Source: an uncultured Prevotellaceae bacterium
Lineage (GTDB): Bacteria; Bacteroidota; Bacteroidia; Bacteroidales; Bacteroidaceae
Direction: 5' to 3'
DNA: 64,000 nt
Assembly (NCBI GenBank): GCA_900317305.1
Contig: ONGG01000010.1
Span: 1-64,000, forward strand
The position numbers were made by a program, and so were the translations under genes. Of the stretch, positions 61,601 through 64,000 are shown one piece after another. The notes under the pieces are model-generated. The model did not search any database, was not told the origin of the DNA, and saw only the letters and a list, made by a program, of their open reading frames with translations. Numbering within the stretch: the stretch's first letter is position 1; every line of letters begins with the position of its first letter.

Positions 61601-64000
61601 CTAACTCGACTTTCCACTCACTATTTTCTTGATTTCATTGAGTTTGTTGAGCGCCTCGACAGGCGTGAGATTATTGATATCGAGACCAAGAATCTCGTCG
61701 CGCACCTGACAGAGCACGGGGTCGTCGAGCTGGAAGAAACTCAGTTGCATTCCCTCACGCGACTGGTTGATGGCCTGTGCCGATGGTTTGCCCACGGCAC
61801 CCACCTTGTTGCTGTCGGCCTCCAACTGTTTCAGAATGACATTCGAACGGCGCACGATGCTCTTGGGCATACCGGCTATCTCGGCCACATGGATACCGAA
61901 AGAATGCTCCGAACCACCCCGCTCCAGACGACGGAGGAAGATGACCTTGTTGTCGACTTCCTTCACGCTCACATTGTAGTTCTTGATACGCGGGAAATTC
62001 TTCTCCATCTCATTGAGTTCATGATAATGGGTGGCAAAAAGGGTGCGGGCACGGGCCTTGACGTGCTCGTGCAGGTATTCCACAATAGCCCAGGCAATGG
62101 AAATGCCGTCGTAGGTGGAGGTGCCACGGCCCAATTCATCGAAGAGCACCAATGAGCGGGGCGATACATTGTTGAGGATATTGGCGGCCTCAGTCATCTC
62201 GACCATAAAGGTGGACTCACCCAATGAGATATTGTCGGAGGCTCCCACACGGGTGAATATTTTGTCCACCAGACCGATTCTTGCGGCTTCTGCGGGCACG
62301 AAACATCCTATCTGGGCCATGAGTACGATAAGGGCGGTCTGGCGCAACAGCGCCGATTTACCAGCCATATTCGGACCCGTGATGATAATAATCTGCTGTC
62401 GCTCGTTGTCGAGCATGATATCGTTGGGCACATAGCGCTCGCCTAGCGGCAGTTGGGTCTCGATCACGGGGTGGCGTCCTTGCTTGATGTCGATGACCTC
62501 GGAATTGTCGACTACTGGCCGCACATAGTGGTTCTCTTCCGACACGGTAGCAAAAGAGAGTAGGCAGTCGAGACGGGCAATGAGGTTGGCATTGATCTGG
62601 ATGGCGGGGATGAACTCCTGGATGGCCATCACGAGGTCGTTGAAAAGTTGGGCTTCCAAAACCTGTATCTTATCCTCAGCACCAAGGATTTTCTCCTCAT
62701 ATTCTTTCAGTTCCTGGGTGATATAGCGCTCGGCTTGTGCCAATGTCTGCTTGCGCACCCACTCGGCAGGCACCTTGTCCTTATAGGTGTTGCGCACCTC
62801 AAGATAATAGCCAAACACATTATTATATCCTATCTTCAGCGATGAGATACCTGTGGCTTCGGTCTCACGCTGCTGTATCTTGAGCAGATAGTCCTTGCCA
62901 TTATAGGCGATGGCACGCAGTTCATCGAGCTGTTCGTTCACCCCGTCGTTGATGATGTCGCCCTTGTTCACCAGGAATGGTGGATCAGGCTTGATCTCAC
63001 GCTGGATGCGGTCGCGGATGGTGCGGCATACATTGATTTGCTCGCCGATGGCACGCAGCACAGGATGGTCGGCACTCATACAGGCCGTCTTGATGGGCTC
63101 GATGGCCTGAAGGGCTATCTTCAACTGCACAATCTCACGGGGCGACACCCTGCCCACTGCCACTTTCGAGATGATGCGCTCCAGGTCGTTGATGAGGTGC
63201 AACTGTTCGTCTGCCTGCTGACGGAATTCGGGATGACGGAAGAAATACTCCACCACATCGAGACGCTCATTGATGGGTTTGGCATCCTTCAATGGGAAGA
63301 TAAGCCAACGATGCAACATACGGCCACCCATCGCCGTGATGGTCTTGTCGATGACCTGGAGCAGTGACGAACCGCCCTCCTGCATGGTGCTGACCAGTTC
63401 GAGCGAACGGATGGTGAATTTGTCGAGACGCACATACTTGTCTTCCTCAATCCGCGAGATAGAGGTGATATGTCCAATCTGGGTGTGCTGAGTGAGTTCG
63501 AGATACTGCAGGATAGCTCCAGCGGCCACCACGCCATTCTGCAAGTGGTCGACACCAAATCCTTTCAACGACTTGGTCTGGAAATGGCGCAACAGTTTCT
63601 CACGGGCTGTCATGGAGGTGAACACCCAATCGTCGAGTTCGAACACACAGTGTTTTGTACCGAAATAGCGCTCAAAATCGGCTTTTCGGGCACGGTCGTA
63701 GAGCACCTCCTTGGGCTGGAAATTACCAATGAGTTTTTCCACATAGTCGTAGGTTCCCTCACCAGTAAGAAACTCACCCGTGGAAATATCGAGAAAAGCC
63801 ACGCCACAAGAGCCTTTTCCAAAATGTACGGCAGCCAGAAAGTTGTTCTCTTTGTAGTTGAGCACATTGTCGCTCATGGCCACACCAGGGGTTACCAGTT
63901 CGGTAATGCCGCGTTTCACCAAGGTTTTGGTAAGTTTGGGGTCTTCCAACTGGTCGCAAATGGCCACCCTGCGTCCGGCACGAATCAGTTTGGGCAGGTA
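61601..64000 (-). CDS. mutS: DNA mismatch repair protein MutS, N-terminus beyond the window
   Basis: MutS recognises mismatches and starts repair. The open frame continues without interruption to base 64000 (last codons read [21 protein letters not shown]), so about 75-90 N-terminal residues are outside. Visible are the connector and lever regions, Walker A in [11 protein letters not shown], Walker [13 protein letters not shown] and the C-terminal helix-turn-helix part. The AICDQLEDP segment belongs to the mismatch-recognition domain, so this is MutS1 rather than MutS2. The first apparent start (GTG 63967) is internal. Confidence 0.95.
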   Translation of the reverse strand, partial: YLPKLIRAGRRVAICDQLEDPKLTKTLVKRGITELVTPGVAMSDNVLNYKENNFLAAVHFGKGSCGVAFLDISTGEFLTGEGTYDYVEKLIGNFQPKEVLYDRARKADFERYFGTKHCVFELDDWVFTSMTAREKLLRHFQTKSLKGFGVDHLQNGVVAAGAILQYLELTQHTQIGHITSISRIEEDKYVRLDKFTIRSLELVSTMQEGGSSLLQVIDKTITAMGGRMLHRWLIFPLKDAKPINERLDVVEYFFRHPEFRQQADEQLHLINDLERIISKVAVGRVSPREIVQLKIALQAIEPIKTACMSADHPVLRAIGEQINVCRTIRDRIQREIKPDPPFLVNKGDIINDGVNEQLDELRAIAYNGKDYLLKIQQRETEATGISSLKIGYNNVFGYYLEVRNTYKDKVPAEWVRKQTLAQAERYITQELKEYEEKILGAEDKIQVLEAQLFNDLVMAIQEFIPAIQINANLIARLDCLLSFATVSEENHYVRPVVDNSEVIDIKQGRHPVIETQLPLGERYVPNDIMLDNERQQIIIITGPNMAGKSALLRQTALIVLMAQIGCFVPAEAARIGLVDKIFTRVGASDNISLGESTFMVEMTEAANILNNVSPRSLVLFDELGRGTSTYDGISIAWAIVEYLHEHVKARARTLFATHYHELNEMEKNFPRIKNYNVSVKEVDNKVIFLRRLERGGSEHSFGIHVAEIAGMPKSIVRRSNVILKQLEADSNKVGAVGKPSAQAINQSREGMQLSFFQLDDPVLCQVRDEILGLDINNLTPVEALNKLNEIKKIVSGKSS

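Overview
The window looks like a chromosomal segment of a Bacteroidales bacterium, most likely Prevotellaceae (Prevotella/Segatella-like). The reasons are a GC-rich coding bias, Bacteroidetes-type promoters (a TTTG box about 20 bp upstream of TAnnTTTG), Bacteroidetes-restricted families (DUF4294, DUF2851, WbqC-like, long signal peptidase I, PorZ) and type IX secretion-style C-terminal domains. I saw no rRNA, tRNA or CRISPR array. The left edge (1-1173) is AT-rich accessory DNA: an unknown 152-aa gene, a tandem 87-bp promoter-like repeat and the 3' scrap of an RHS gene.

Region by region: 1274-4171 holds dapB, lepB and a WbqC-like gene. 4401-8003 encodes a large secreted subtilisin with a dockerin-like tail. 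8226-13445 has an M16 peptidase divergent from a sugar kinase, an A-type flavoprotein, an acyltransferase and a LOG protein. 13794-17148 has an Lrp regulator, a C26-M19 fusion enzyme and a glutaminyl cyclase. 17149-18553 is a compact LysR locus with a perfect T-N11-A operator and a divergent 32-codon membrane peptide. 18657-25044 has DUF4294, a lipoprotein, a helix-hairpin-helix barrel protein, a hemolysin III family protein and RNase R. 25238-33918 is one long plus-strand run (epimerase, PAP2, miaB, MsbA-like ABC exporter, LpxL-like acyltransferase, upp, CDP-glycerol-type transferase, LicC-like cytidylyltransferase), facing an LPS-kinase/GT10 pair. Together these suggest envelope glycolipid synthesis and decoration.

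36020-42229 holds DUF2851, a thioesterase, dprA, dusB, a rhamnose mutarotase, ribF and a CPBP protease. 42359-46072 is the most unusual accessory part: a RAYT-like HUH transposase with a C-terminal extension and an adjacent 28-bp perfect inverted repeat, then a secreted multidomain protein followed by an unannotated 58-aa peptide with a perfect Shine-Dalgarno. 46073-46731 carries decayed gene fragments. 46732-53422 has an ECF sigma factor with a putative anti-sigma partner, then argB, speA, aroK and topA. 53879-61583 is a tight plus-strand run (leuS, yitT-like, rdgB, porZ, acyltransferase). The window ends inside mutS.

Cross-cutting themes are a lepB/glutaminyl cyclase/PorZ export theme with several secreted proteins predicted to start with Gln; a recurrent extended -7 promoter motif; four near-leaderless promoters on the minus strand; and a family of dispersed intergenic hairpin repeats.
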